DNA of 51,908 nucleotides from Gemmatimonadota bacterium (lineage in GTDB: Bacteria > Gemmatimonadota > Gemmatimonadetes > Gemmatimonadales > Gemmatimonadaceae). A program made the position numbers and the translations under genes. The notes below the pieces were generated by a model. That model did no database searches, had not been told where the DNA came from, and saw only the letters and a program-made list of their open reading frames with translations. The stretch covers positions 1-51,908 of the forward strand of contig CANHNQ010000009.1 in NCBI GenBank assembly GCA_947462095.1, given 5' to 3'. Below, piece after piece: positions 33,291 to 41,347 of this stretch; position 1 is the stretch's first letter, and each line of letters starts with the position of its first letter.

Positions 33291-34670
33291 GTGTCGATGC
33301 AGGAATTCCGGAAGCAGGTGCAGGCCCCCGTGCCCGTCGAGGCCCTGTTCGCATGGCATGAGCGGGCGGGCGCATTCGAGCGGCTCTCGCCGCCGTGGGA
33401 TCGTCCCAAGGTGCTCGAGCACACGGGGGGCATTCGCGACGGCGCCAAGGTGGTGCTGCAGGTGCACGCCGGTCCCGTGCCCACTACGTGGACGCTCGAA
33501 CATCGGGACTACATCGCGAATCGTCAGTTCCGCGATGTGATGCGCAATGGGCCCTTCGCGTCGTGGGAGCACACGCACGGCTTCGCGCCGATCGATGCGC
33601 AGTCGAGCACGCTTGACGACCATATCCGCTACGAATTGCCGCTCGGCGGTCTGGGTAGCGCGGTCGCCGGTGGGTACACGCAGCGCACGCTCCGCCGCGT
33701 GTTCGCCTATCGCCACGCGGTAATGCTCGGCGATCTGGCCCGGCACGCACAATTTGCCGACCGGCCACGGCTGCGCATCGCGATCACCGGCGCGTCAGGA
33801 TTCATCGGCACGCAACTGGCGGCGTTTCTGTCCACCGGTGGCCACGAGGTCATCCGCATCGGTCGTCGTGCGCCCGCACCCGGCAGTCACGACGTCCAGT
33901 GGAATCCCGAGCGTGGCCAGCTCGATCCGCGGGCGCTCGAACGGGTCGATGCCGTGATTCATCTGGCCGGCGCCTCGATCGCCTCGCGGTGGACGAGCGC
34001 ACACCGTGCTGAACTGAAGAGCAGTCGCGTGGAAGGGACGTCGCTGCTCGCACACACGCTTGCGCAGCTGTCGCGCAAGCCGAGTGTACTGCTCAGCGGC
34101 TCGGCCATCGGGATCTACGGCAGTCGTGGTGACGACCTGCTCGACGAACGCAGTACCGCGGGCGATGACTATCTCGCCGACGTCGGGCGCGCCTGGGAGG
34201 CGAGCACCGCACCGGCGGAGCAGGCCGGTATTCGTGTTGTGCATTTGCGTACGGGCATCGTGCAAGGTGCCGCCGGCGGCGCCCTCGGCACGCAGGCGCC
34301 GTTGTTCCGTTTCGGCGCCGGTGGTACGCTGGGACCAGGCTCGCAGTGGATCAGCCCGATCGCGCTCGACGATGAAATCGGCGCGATCCACTTCTGCCTC
34401 ATGCGTGATGATATTCGCGGCCCGGTGAACCTCGTGGCGCCGACCGCGGTCACGAACGCGGAATACACGACGGTGCTCGGCCGCGTGCTGGGCCGCCCCA
34501 CGCTGGCGCATGCGCCGGCGTTCGCGCTGCGGCTGTTGCTGGGCGACGAGATGGCCAATCTCACCGTACTCGCCAGTCAGCGCGTGGAGCCGCGGGTGCT
34601 GCGCGAGGCCGGCTTCGTGTGGCGTCTGCCAGCGCTCGAGTCGATGTTGCGGTTTGAACTGGGTGAGTAG
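33291..34670 (+). CDS. SRPBCC-domain plus NAD-dependent epimerase (TIGR01777 family)
   Basis: 459 residues from a GTG at 33291 with GGAG seven bases upstream; the ATG at 33297 is the alternative. Residues 1-155 form an SRPBCC/polyketide-cyclase-like domain (RKQVQAPVPVEALFAWHERA). From about 162 it is a Rossmann protein of the YfcH/SDR39U1 kind: LRIAITGASGFIGTQLAAFL, AVIHLAGASIASRWT, SGSAIGIYGSRGDDLLDE. This two-domain fusion is common in several phyla. Substrate unknown. Confidence 0.9.
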   Translation: MSMQEFRKQVQAPVPVEALFAWHERAGAFERLSPPWDRPKVLEHTGGIRDGAKVVLQVHAGPVPTTWTLEHRDYIANRQFRDVMRNGPFASWEHTHGFAPIDAQSSTLDDHIRYELPLGGLGSAVAGGYTQRTLRRVFAYRHAVMLGDLARHAQFADRPRLRIAITGASGFIGTQLAAFLSTGGHEVIRIGRRAPAPGSHDVQWNPERGQLDPRALERVDAVIHLAGASIASRWTSAHRAELKSSRVEGTSLLAHTLAQLSRKPSVLLSGSAIGIYGSRGDDLLDERSTAGDDYLADVGRAWEASTAPAEQAGIRVVHLRTGIVQGAAGGALGTQAPLFRFGAGGTLGPGSQWISPIALDDEIGAIHFCLMRDDIRGPVNLVAPTAVTNAEYTTVLGRVLGRPTLAHAPAFALRLLLGDEMANLTVLASQRVEPRVLREAGFVWRLPALESMLRFELGE

Positions 34671-34691
34671 GCGGCACTAGCAACGGCAAAA

Positions 34692-34811
34692 GCAACAGCC
34701 AGAACACGGATGACGCGGATGTCACTGAACCAACACGGATAAGCCTGGAAGCGTTTTTTGCTTATCTGTGTTGTTTCCGGTTATCCGCGCCATCCGAGTT
34801 CTGGCTGTTGC
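34692..34811. repeat. 120-bp imperfect inverted repeat
   Basis: Left arm 34692-34744 and right arm 34760-34811 are imperfect reverse complements. Matching blocks include GCAACAGCCAGAAC / GTTCTGGCTGTTGC at the outer ends, CGGATG-CGCGGAT internally, and AACAC-GATAAGC at the inner ends. The spacer holds TTTTTT. The left arm also contains ACACGGAT twice. It fills the 285-base gap after the epimerase gene; the gap holds nothing else recognised. It could be a dispersed palindromic element, a bidirectional terminator, or both. Confidence 0.85.
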
Positions 34812-34955
34812 GGATGCAGTCGGAAATCCCGCCCTACGAACACGCCTATGTCATTGTAGTACAACAAGATACAGGCATTTCGTGGCCGCGTAGACGCAAC
34901 GTCGTGCCGATTGCTGACACTTTTCGCTGTCGCTGCCGTACTATTTTGCACCTAT

Positions 34956-35216
34956 ATGAACGCCATCATGCTCGAGAGCGCCCTCTTCATCGCCCTGCTG
35001 GCGGTAGTTGGCGCTCTTTTCGTTACGGCGCTGGGCCTAACCCCACTTGGTCGCCGGATTCGGCAGACGGCCAATCGCAAGCGCATCGATCGCCAAGCCG
35101 ATCTCACGTGCCCGATTCACGGATTGCAGCGCGAAGTTGATCTCGTGCGACTGCCCACGGGCGAACCGCTGTGCCCTCATTGCTACCAGGAGGCCGTCCA
35201 TGGCCACATCTATTGA
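34956..35216 (+). CDS. Small membrane protein with zinc-ribbon-like tail
   Basis: 86 residues from the ATG at 34956; the frame begins at 34911 but the first 15 residues look less likely. One transmembrane helix (LESALFIALLAVVGALFVTA) is followed by a basic stretch (RRIRQTANRKRIDRQ). The cytoplasmic tail has CPIHG and, 25 residues later, CPHC, a probable zinc-binding pair. It overlaps the SPFH gene by 17 bases, so the two are translationally linked. Function unknown; a partner of the SPFH protein is inferred. Confidence 0.65.
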   Translation: MNAIMLESALFIALLAVVGALFVTALGLTPLGRRIRQTANRKRIDRQADLTCPIHGLQREVDLVRLPTGEPLCPHCYQEAVHGHIY

Positions 35217-36162
35217 TTCCACGCTCGACGAACTGCGCAGCGCCATCCGCAACCCGCTCACGGGGATCCCGGGTGGTGGCGGAGGTGGCGGCGCGTTCAA
35301 GAAGCTCGCCATCGCATTCATCACGCTGATGGTGCTGCTCTTTCTGGTGCGCCCGTCGGTGACGTACATCGAACCGGGTCACGTAGGCATCGTGATTCAT
35401 CGCGGTGGCGGCGGCGTGGATCCCACGCCGTTGGGCCCCGGCTTCCACATGCGGAACCCGCTGTTCACGCAGATTCAGGAATATCCCACGTTCATGCAGA
35501 CGCTGGTGCTCACGAAGGCCTCGACAGAAGGCTCGGAGCAGAACGACGAGATCAACGTGAACTCCGTGGAAGGTCAGCCGTTGTCGCTCGACGTGTCGAT
35601 GAGCTTCGAACTGCGTGGCGACAAGGTGCCGCAGCTGTATCAGACATTCCGCACCGACGTGCAGACGATCGCCCATGGCTACATCCGTCAGGCGATCCGT
35701 CAGTCGCTGCAGGAAGTGGTGGGCAACGAGGAAATCGCCGCCATTCTCGGACCGAAGAAGGCGGAAGTGGTGACGCGCTCGCAGGCCAATCTTCAGAAGC
35801 GGCTCGACCCGTACGGTATCGACGTGCGGCAGTTCACGCTGAACGAGTTCCGTGCACCCAAGGCGGTCATGGACGCGATCTCCCTGAAGAACGTCATGCA
35901 GCAGCAGGCGCTCACCGCGCAAAATGAGCTGCAGAAGAACACGTTTCAGGCGCAGGGCGACAGCATCAAGGCCGTGGGTCGCGCCAAAGCGATCATGGCG
36001 GAAGCGGAAGCGCAGGCGCGCGCGAACGACCTGCTATCGAAGAGCATCACGAACACGCTGGTGCAGTACGAGATGGCGAAGCGTTGGAACGGGCAGATGC
36101 CGCAGGTAACCGGTGGCGCCATGCCGATGCTGCAGCTTCCCGGCAGCAAGAACCCGGAGTAA
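35200..36162 (+). CDS. SPFH/prohibitin-family membrane protein
   Basis: 320 residues from the ATG at 35200 with AGGAGG seven bases upstream; the frame is open from 35047 but this start fits. A Gly-rich stretch (residues 24-31) leads to one transmembrane segment (LAIAFITLMVLLFLV). The SPFH domain follows, with VTYIEPGHVGIVIHRGGGG and EGQPLSLDVSMSFELRGDKV. A long coiled-coil runs to the end, ending in a Gln/Pro-rich tail. It resembles prohibitins and probably forms a membrane-bound ring; a protein-quality role is family knowledge, not seen directly. Confidence 0.88.
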   Translation: MATSIDSTLDELRSAIRNPLTGIPGGGGGGGAFKKLAIAFITLMVLLFLVRPSVTYIEPGHVGIVIHRGGGGVDPTPLGPGFHMRNPLFTQIQEYPTFMQTLVLTKASTEGSEQNDEINVNSVEGQPLSLDVSMSFELRGDKVPQLYQTFRTDVQTIAHGYIRQAIRQSLQEVVGNEEIAAILGPKKAEVVTRSQANLQKRLDPYGIDVRQFTLNEFRAPKAVMDAISLKNVMQQQALTAQNELQKNTFQAQGDSIKAVGRAKAIMAEAEAQARANDLLSKSITNTLVQYEMAKRWNGQMPQVTGGAMPMLQLPGSKNPE

Positions 36163-36167
36163 TCACC

Positions 36168-36668
36168 ATGCCAGTCGTGCGGTTCGATGCGTTACCCGAT
36201 GATGCGCGGGCATGGGTATTCGGAGCAGCGGCACCGGTCACCGGCGCGTCAGCGCAGTCGCTGCTCGCGACGGTCGATGCCCATCTGGCCAACTGGCGCG
36301 CGCACGGCGCACCGCTGGTGTGTGCCCGCGAATGGCGCGACGATCGCTTCCTCGTGATCGGCGTGGATGAAGCGGCCACCGGTGCTACGGGCTGTTCGAT
36401 CGACGGACTCTTCCATGTGCTCCGTGATATCGAATCACGCGTGGGGACGACGCTGGTGGGCGGCGGCACGGTGTATTGGCGCGATGCGGCAGGCGCTGTG
36501 GTGTCGGGGGCGCGGCCCGTGTTCCGTGAGGCGGCGGCGGGTGGTGCGGTGGTGGCGTCAACGCATGTGTTCGACACGACCGTCACGTCCGTTGGCGCGT
36601 ATCGGAGCGGTTTTGAGCGCGCTGCCGTCGAGAGCTGGCACGGCAAGTTGCTGCCGGTGGTGCAGTGA
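36168..36668 (+). CDS. Conserved-looking protein with GCSID motif, function unknown
   Basis: 166 residues from the ATG at 36168, five bases after the SPFH stop. The sequence has LANWRAHGAPLVCAREWRDD, DRFLVIGVDEAATGATGCSID and a C-terminal SWHGKLLPVV. I recall the GCSID pattern in an uncharacterised family often misannotated as ABC transporter ATPase, but there is no Walker motif. Likely co-transcribed with the SPFH gene. Confidence 0.7.
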   Translation: MPVVRFDALPDDARAWVFGAAAPVTGASAQSLLATVDAHLANWRAHGAPLVCAREWRDDRFLVIGVDEAATGATGCSIDGLFHVLRDIESRVGTTLVGGGTVYWRDAAGAVVSGARPVFREAAAGGAVVASTHVFDTTVTSVGAYRSGFERAAVESWHGKLLPVVQ

Positions 36669-36680
36669 TGCATAGATCGC

Positions 36681-36725
36681 TGAACTGATCAGTTCAACAA
36701 TCTCTTTGATCAGTGCAACGATCTC
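36681..36725. repeat. 16-bp palindrome and 21-bp-period direct repeat between convergent genes
   Basis: TGAACTGATCAGTTCA at 36681-36696 is a perfect palindrome. It overlaps the first of two 19-base copies, TGATCAGTTCAACAATCTC at 36686-36704 and TGATCAGTGCAACGATCTC at 36707-36725, which differ at two positions. The element lies between the plus-strand stop at 36668 and the minus-strand stop at 36730. Confidence 0.85.
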
Positions 36726-36729
36726 ACCA

Positions 36730-37815
36730 TCACGCCAGAAACTCGTCCAGCCGCTCCGCCACGAAGTCGTCGTCGGCCAAGTCGGGATACTGCTCCGACA
36801 GCCGCGCCAACGCCTCTCCCTGCCCCGGCGACAGCTGCTCGTGCGTGTCGAAGGTCCACGTGCCGCGCACGAGCCCCTGTAGGCGCAGGATCTCGAGAAT
36901 ACCCGGCAGGCACCCCTGATAGCCGTGCGCCGCGTCGAAGATCACGGCATTCGCCATCGTGAGCGCCGCGCCGCGGGTGAGCCACTCGCGTGGCATCGTG
37001 TCCGCACCCGAGGCGCGCCACCGCTGAATCTCGCGCAGCATCTCGACCGCCCGCGACGTCCAGACGGCCCACTGGCCGAGCAGTCCGCCCACGAAGTGTC
37101 GCGTGTAGGCACGTCCACCGCTGGTCACGGGCACATCGGTCACGAGATCGGGAATGATGGCATCGTCGTTGCCCGTGTACAGCGCGATATCGTCACGCCC
37201 CGCATCGGCGAGCGCGCGCACGACATCCATCGTGGCATAGCGATCGAACGGTGCGACTTTGATCGCCACCACGTTCTGAATTTCCGCGAACTCGCGCCAG
37301 AACGCATACGAGAGCCGTCGTCCACCCACGGCCGGTTGCAGATAGAATCCGAACAGCGGCAACACCTCGGCCACCCGCGCGCAGTGGGCCAGAATCGCCG
37401 CATCGCCCGCGTCACGCCATGCGCCCAGTGACAGCAGGCCGCAGTGATAGCCCAGCGCCTGGGCGATCTGCGCCTCGCGCACCGCCTGCGCGGTGTCGCC
37501 GATCAGTCCGGCGACGCGCACGAATGCCCGCGGCTCACGTGCCAGCGCCCGGTCAGCCGTCTCAGCGGCGAGCTCCAGCACCGGCCGATACAATCCGATC
37601 TTGGCGTCGTGAATCGGGAAGCCGGTGGTGTGCACACCCACGGCCATGCCGCCGGCGCCCGCCGCGACGTAATAGCGCGTGAGCGCACGCTGATGCCGAT
37701 CGTCCATCGCGCGCGTGGGCCGCAGCGCCAGTGGATGCGCCGGAATGACCTGGCCGATGTTGAGGTGACGACGGATGTCGAAGGCGTCGGGCACGCCGTG
37801 CTCAGTACCGACCAT
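36730..37815 (-). CDS. Dihydrodipicolinate synthase-family (DapA-like) aldolase
   Basis: 361 residues, longer than DapA by about 70. The class I aldolase pattern is present: GAGGMAVGVHTTGFPIHDAK (TTG loop), Tyr in LFGFYLQPAVGG, and the Schiff-base Lys in NVVAIKVAPFDRYA. The family also includes N-acetylneuraminate lyase and keto-deoxy-sugar-acid dehydratases. It overlaps the epimerase-like gene by 14 bases, so the two form a unit, most simply a sugar-acid catabolic pair. Substrate unknown. Confidence 0.85.
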   Translation of the reverse strand: MVGTEHGVPDAFDIRRHLNIGQVIPAHPLALRPTRAMDDRHQRALTRYYVAAGAGGMAVGVHTTGFPIHDAKIGLYRPVLELAAETADRALAREPRAFVRVAGLIGDTAQAVREAQIAQALGYHCGLLSLGAWRDAGDAAILAHCARVAEVLPLFGFYLQPAVGGRRLSYAFWREFAEIQNVVAIKVAPFDRYATMDVVRALADAGRDDIALYTGNDDAIIPDLVTDVPVTSGGRAYTRHFVGGLLGQWAVWTSRAVEMLREIQRWRASGADTMPREWLTRGAALTMANAVIFDAAHGYQGCLPGILEILRLQGLVRGTWTFDTHEQLSPGQGEALARLSEQYPDLADDDFVAERLDEFLA

Positions 37816-38836
37816 CGCGGACCTCGAACTTCGTGGGCTTGTTCAGCAGACGGCCACCGCCACGGATCCAGCGCACCGCCCAGTCGCACAGCGTATCGAG
37901 CGGCAGCGCACGGTACGGCAGCCGCTCCGCGAGCCGTTCGGTATTGGCGACCAGCGCATCGTCGCGCGCCGCGCCCGTGAACACCGGCGACACGCCCGCG
38001 ATGGCGCCGACCCGCTCGGCAATCTCTCGCACCGCGACGATGGCGCCGGTGACATTCAGCGCAACCGGCGCATCGATGGCCGGTACCGTAGTCTGCGTGA
38101 GCGCGCGCAGCGCGAGCCGGTTTGCATCGCCCTGCCAGATCACGTTCACGAACGCCGTATCCAGCACCACCGGTACGCCGTGCAGCACCTTGTGCGCGAT
38201 GTCGGTGACGACACCGTAGCGGAGATCGCACGCATAGAACAGCCGGTACAGCAGCAGCGGCGTGCGCGTCCGCCGCGCGATGGATTCGAACACGCGCTCA
38301 CGGCCGATGCATGAGGCGGCGTACTCACCATCGGGAACGAGGGCGTCGTGTTCGCGGGCACCGCCGTGCGCGACGGCCTGACGCCCGTACACATTCCCCG
38401 TGGAGAAGCAGACGATGCGCGCGCCGGCGAAGCGCTGCGCCGCGAGGGCGGAGGCCACGACATTCTGCGTCCACGTGCCGACCGGGTCGCCGGTCGCGCC
38501 GAATTTCTGTCCGGCCATCCACAGCACGTTCGGCGCGTGAGGAAGGGCGGCCACGGCGGCCGGGTCCGCGAGGTCGGCGCGGATGGTCTCGACGCCGTGC
38601 GCGTGCAGCGCCGCCGCGGCCGTCGCGTCGGTGAAGCGCGATACCGCGATCACGCGGCGCGAGGGATCGGCGATCGCGCGGCGCGCCATGCGGGCCACGG
38701 TGGGGCCCATCTTGCCGCCGGCGCCGAGAATGAGCACGTCACCCGGGAGCGACGCGAGCGCATTGATCGTGTCCTCGTCGGGCGCGGACAGCAGGGCGTC
38801 GAGCGCGATCTCGTCGGTTGGCGCCCCGGTGGTCAT
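37802..38836 (-). CDS. NAD-dependent epimerase/dehydratase-like oxidoreductase
   Basis: 344 residues from the ATG at 38836 (MTTGAPTDEIALDALL); an upstream start at 38932 would overlap the PlsC gene by about 90 bases and is rejected. The Rossmann loop is DVLILGAGGKMGPTVARMAR, with STGNVYGRQAV as the SDR-type Ser/Tyr region, though the classical YxxxK is not clear. It lies seven bases after the acyltransferase stop and overlaps the aldolase gene. It may act on the same sugar acid. Confidence 0.8.
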   Translation of the reverse strand: MTTGAPTDEIALDALLSAPDEDTINALASLPGDVLILGAGGKMGPTVARMARRAIADPSRRVIAVSRFTDATAAAALHAHGVETIRADLADPAAVAALPHAPNVLWMAGQKFGATGDPVGTWTQNVVASALAAQRFAGARIVCFSTGNVYGRQAVAHGGAREHDALVPDGEYAASCIGRERVFESIARRTRTPLLLYRLFYACDLRYGVVTDIAHKVLHGVPVVLDTAFVNVIWQGDANRLALRALTQTTVPAIDAPVALNVTGAIVAVREIAERVGAIAGVSPVFTGAARDDALVANTERLAERLPYRALPLDTLCDWAVRWIRGGGRLLNKPTKFEVRDGRY

Positions 38837-38843
38837 CGCGACG

Positions 38844-39626
38844 TCAGGCCGCGGTGACCGTGGTCGTTTCGTCACCGATGCGCACACCCAGCTCGGCGGC
38901 GAGCAGTCGGCGCGCCGCTTCGATCCGCTCACGGGTCTGCTGCTTGAGCGTGCCGACGTCGGCGAGCGTCATCCCCGTCGTGGAAATCGGCTCGAGCAGC
39001 TGCGCAATCGCGCGGGCCGGCAGGAAACGGAACGTGCCCTTGGCCATCGCATGGCGCGTCCCCGCCACCGCAATCGGCAGAATCGGCGCGCCGGTCTCAA
39101 TGGCCAGGCGGAAGGCCCCATCCTTGAACGGCAGCATCTCCCAGGAGCGCGAGCGCGTGCCTTCGGGGAAAATCATCACCGAGACCTTCTTGGCGAGACG
39201 GTCGCGGCACTGCACGATCGCATCGACGGCGGAATCGCGGTTACCACGCACCAGCTTGATGTCGCCGGCCATCTGCATCATCCAGCCCATGCACGGAATC
39301 TTGAACATCGTGTCCTTGCTCAGCCACTTCATTTCCCACGGGAAGCAGCTGATCAGAAACACATCGGCGTACGACTCGTGATTGGCCACGACCACATACG
39401 GCCGCCGCGCATCGGCGAGTGCGCCCCGCGTATGGAAACGCCAGAGGCTATTGAGCCGCAACGCCGTGACACCAACCAGGCGGAAGGCGCGACCGGCGGC
39501 ATAGCGGCCGGGATCGAAGGGGGCCGTGATCGCGTAGATCACGGCGACGACCGGCGTCCCGAGCATGACGACCAGGACGGTCTCGGTCCAGGCCCACCAA
39601 TTCTGCAGCGTTCGCACCAACCGCAT
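38844..39626 (-). CDS. 1-acyl-sn-glycerol-3-phosphate acyltransferase (PlsC family)
   Basis: 260 residues from the ATG at 39626; a GTG at 39668 is possible. The catalytic His-x4-Asp is VVVANHESYADVF (His83, Asp88), and the substrate loop is IFPEGTRSRSW. A hydrophobic segment at residues 16-35 anchors it to the membrane. It acylates lysophosphatidate in phospholipid synthesis. Its neighbour is the epimerase-like gene on the same strand; the gap to sufE upstream holds a repeat element. Confidence 0.9.
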   Translation of the reverse strand: MRLVRTLQNWWAWTETVLVVMLGTPVVAVIYAITAPFDPGRYAAGRAFRLVGVTALRLNSLWRFHTRGALADARRPYVVVANHESYADVFLISCFPWEMKWLSKDTMFKIPCMGWMMQMAGDIKLVRGNRDSAVDAIVQCRDRLAKKVSVMIFPEGTRSRSWEMLPFKDGAFRLAIETGAPILPIAVAGTRHAMAKGTFRFLPARAIAQLLEPISTTGMTLADVGTLKQQTRERIEAARRLLAAELGVRIGDETTTVTAA

Positions 39627-39762
39627 CGCCGCGCTCAGCTCACTTGAGTGTCGAGCGGCGCGCACCACGGCGCCGCGTCTTCAGCGGAAATTCCGCGCGA
39701 ACCGTTGTTCCGGACGGTGATGGCGATCGGCATAAAACAGTATGGAGTAGGGAGTATGGGGT

Positions 39763-39824
39763 ACGGCGTCGGCGCAACGCGCAATGCGCAACGCGCAATG
39801 CGCTCTGCGCTATGCCGACGCCGT
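39763..39824. repeat. Hairpin enclosing two exact 14-bp tandem units, overlapping the sufE end
   Basis: Eleven-base arms ACGGCGTCGGC (39763-39773) and GCCGACGCCGT (39814-39824) pair across a 40-base loop. GCGCAACGCGCAAT occurs twice in a row at 39772-39799. A purine-rich stretch with GTATGGAG and GTATGGGG lies just before it at about 39740-39762. The right arm is inside the last codons of the SufE gene. The remainder of 39627-39762 shows no gene. Confidence 0.8.
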
Positions 39825-40313
39825 CGAATCGCTCTGGGCAGCGAACCGCGTGAGCCGGGTAATCATGGCGGAGAGGCCGGACTCTCGTGCGCCGAGTCCG
39901 ATGTCCTGCATCAGCAGTCGCACGAAATCTGACGGGAGCGCCAGCGTGACGGACGGTGGCTGATCGTTGACGGCCGCGAAGGTAATCGCGAGAACCGCGG
40001 CCACCGTCGGAGACTGGCGGGCGTTGACGTCGGCGTAAAAGTGGATCGTGCCGTCGTCACGACGTTCGGGAAAGATATCGACGCGCGTCTGGCATTCGGG
40101 CACGGTAAACGCGCTTCGATCGAGACTCGCGAACCGATCCGGGAGGGGTTCGAGCTTCTTGGACCACCCCAGGAGCGCCTGCATCTTGTCTTCCCGCTCC
40201 AGCAGGCGGAACTGCCGAAGCGTGCGGTCCAGCGACGCCGGCAACGCACGCTCGTCTGTCGAAGGCGAGTCTGTAGGGGTTCGCGGGGTGGCGTGAGGCA
40301 TGTTGGAATGCAA
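39810..40313 (-). CDS. sufE: SufE-family sulfur acceptor for Fe-S cluster assembly
   Basis: 167 residues from the ATG at 40313 (ATG 40301 is also possible). The active Cys74 lies in TVPECQTRVDIF, and the family pattern LLGWSKKLEPLPDRF precedes it. SufE accepts sulfur from the SufS cysteine desulfurase. No suf partner is adjacent, so it stands alone. It is divergent from the lipoprotein adaptor gene. Confidence 0.92.
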   Translation of the reverse strand: MHSNMPHATPRTPTDSPSTDERALPASLDRTLRQFRLLEREDKMQALLGWSKKLEPLPDRFASLDRSAFTVPECQTRVDIFPERRDDGTIHFYADVNARQSPTVAAVLAITFAAVNDQPPSVTLALPSDFVRLLMQDIGLGARESGLSAMITRLTRFAAQSDSTASA

Positions 40314-40384
40314 TGTTGCCGAGGTCGGCCGGTCAAGCGTGTCCGGTATGGCCTGTGACTCTCTTCGTGAGTGATGCCGTGATC

Positions 40385-41347
40385 ATGCGTGCTTTCCCGC
40401 TCGTCGCGCTCGGACCGCTGCTGCTCGTTGGCGGCTGCTCACGGTCGTCGGTGCCCGAAACGGCCGTTGGTACGCTGGAAATGGTCGAGGTGGACGTCGG
40501 ACCGCTGCAGCCGGCCCGGGCCCTCCGCGTGCTCGTGCAGGAGGGGGACCTGGTCGCGGCGGGCGATACGTTGGTGCTGTTCACCACACCGACGCTGGCC
40601 AGCGCCACGGCGCAAGCCGAGGCCCGGGCCGCCGCCGCGCAGGAAGCATCGCGCGAGCTCGCGCGTGGCGCCCGTCCGGCCGAGATCAGCCGCGCCCAGG
40701 CGGAACTCCGGGCCGCCGAAGCGGATGCCGAACGGGCCGCGGCCGATCTCGTACGACTCGAGCCACTCGCGGCCAAGGGTGACGTGAGTCGGGCCTCGCT
40801 CGACGCCGTCCGGGCCTCGGCCCGGGTGACGGCCGGCCGTCGGGATGCCGCGCGCGAGGCGCTGCGGCTGATTCAGGACGGCGCGCGCACGGAACGGCGT
40901 CAGGCCGCCGCCGCCGAGGCACGCGGGGCGCAGGCGGCCGCCGACGGCTGGCGTGCCACCGCGAACGACCTGGTGCTCACCGCGCCGGTAAGCGGCGTGG
41001 TGTCGAGCCGGAACGTGGAGCCCGGCGAAGTGCTCGCCGCCGGCCAGAGCGCGATCACGGTGGCGCAGCCGTCGCGGCCGTGGGCACGCATCTATGTGTC
41101 GCAGTTCGTCCTGCCGACGCTGCGCGCGGGCGATTCGGTGTCGGCACGCCTCGACGGAGACCCCACGCTGTTCCGCGGTCGTATTTCCGCCATCGCGACC
41201 CGCGCCGAGTTTACGCCGCGCGTGGCGCTCACCGATCAGGAACGCGCCGATCTGCTGTTCGGTGTGAAGGTGGAGTTTGCCGATACCACGCAGCGCCTGC
41301 GCGCCGGCATGCCGATTTCCGTGCTGCTGCCGCGCACCGCCAAGTGA
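40385..41347 (+). CDS. Periplasmic adaptor lipoprotein of an ABC efflux system (HlyD/MFP family)
   Basis: 320 residues from the ATG at 40385. The N-terminus has a lipoprotein signal with lipobox LLLVGGC (Cys at residue 18). A barrel half-motif RALRVLVQEGDLVAAGDTLVLF precedes a long coiled hairpin, closed by NDLVLTAPVSGVVSSRNVEPGEVL. This is the layout of membrane-fusion proteins that bridge an inner-membrane ABC exporter to the outer membrane. The stop overlaps the ATPase start (GTGA). Confidence 0.9.
   Translation: MRAFPLVALGPLLLVGGCSRSSVPETAVGTLEMVEVDVGPLQPARALRVLVQEGDLVAAGDTLVLFTTPTLASATAQAEARAAAAQEASRELARGARPAEISRAQAELRAAEADAERAAADLVRLEPLAAKGDVSRASLDAVRASARVTAGRRDAAREALRLIQDGARTERRQAAAAEARGAQAAADGWRATANDLVLTAPVSGVVSSRNVEPGEVLAAGQSAITVAQPSRPWARIYVSQFVLPTLRAGDSVSARLDGDPTLFRGRISAIATRAEFTPRVALTDQERADLLFGVKVEFADTTQRLRAGMPISVLLPRTAK

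Noticed and set aside
36084-36167. Upstream extension of the GCSID protein inside the SPFH gene
   Set aside because: The extension mirrors SPFH codons in another frame; ATG 36168 directly follows the SPFH stop.
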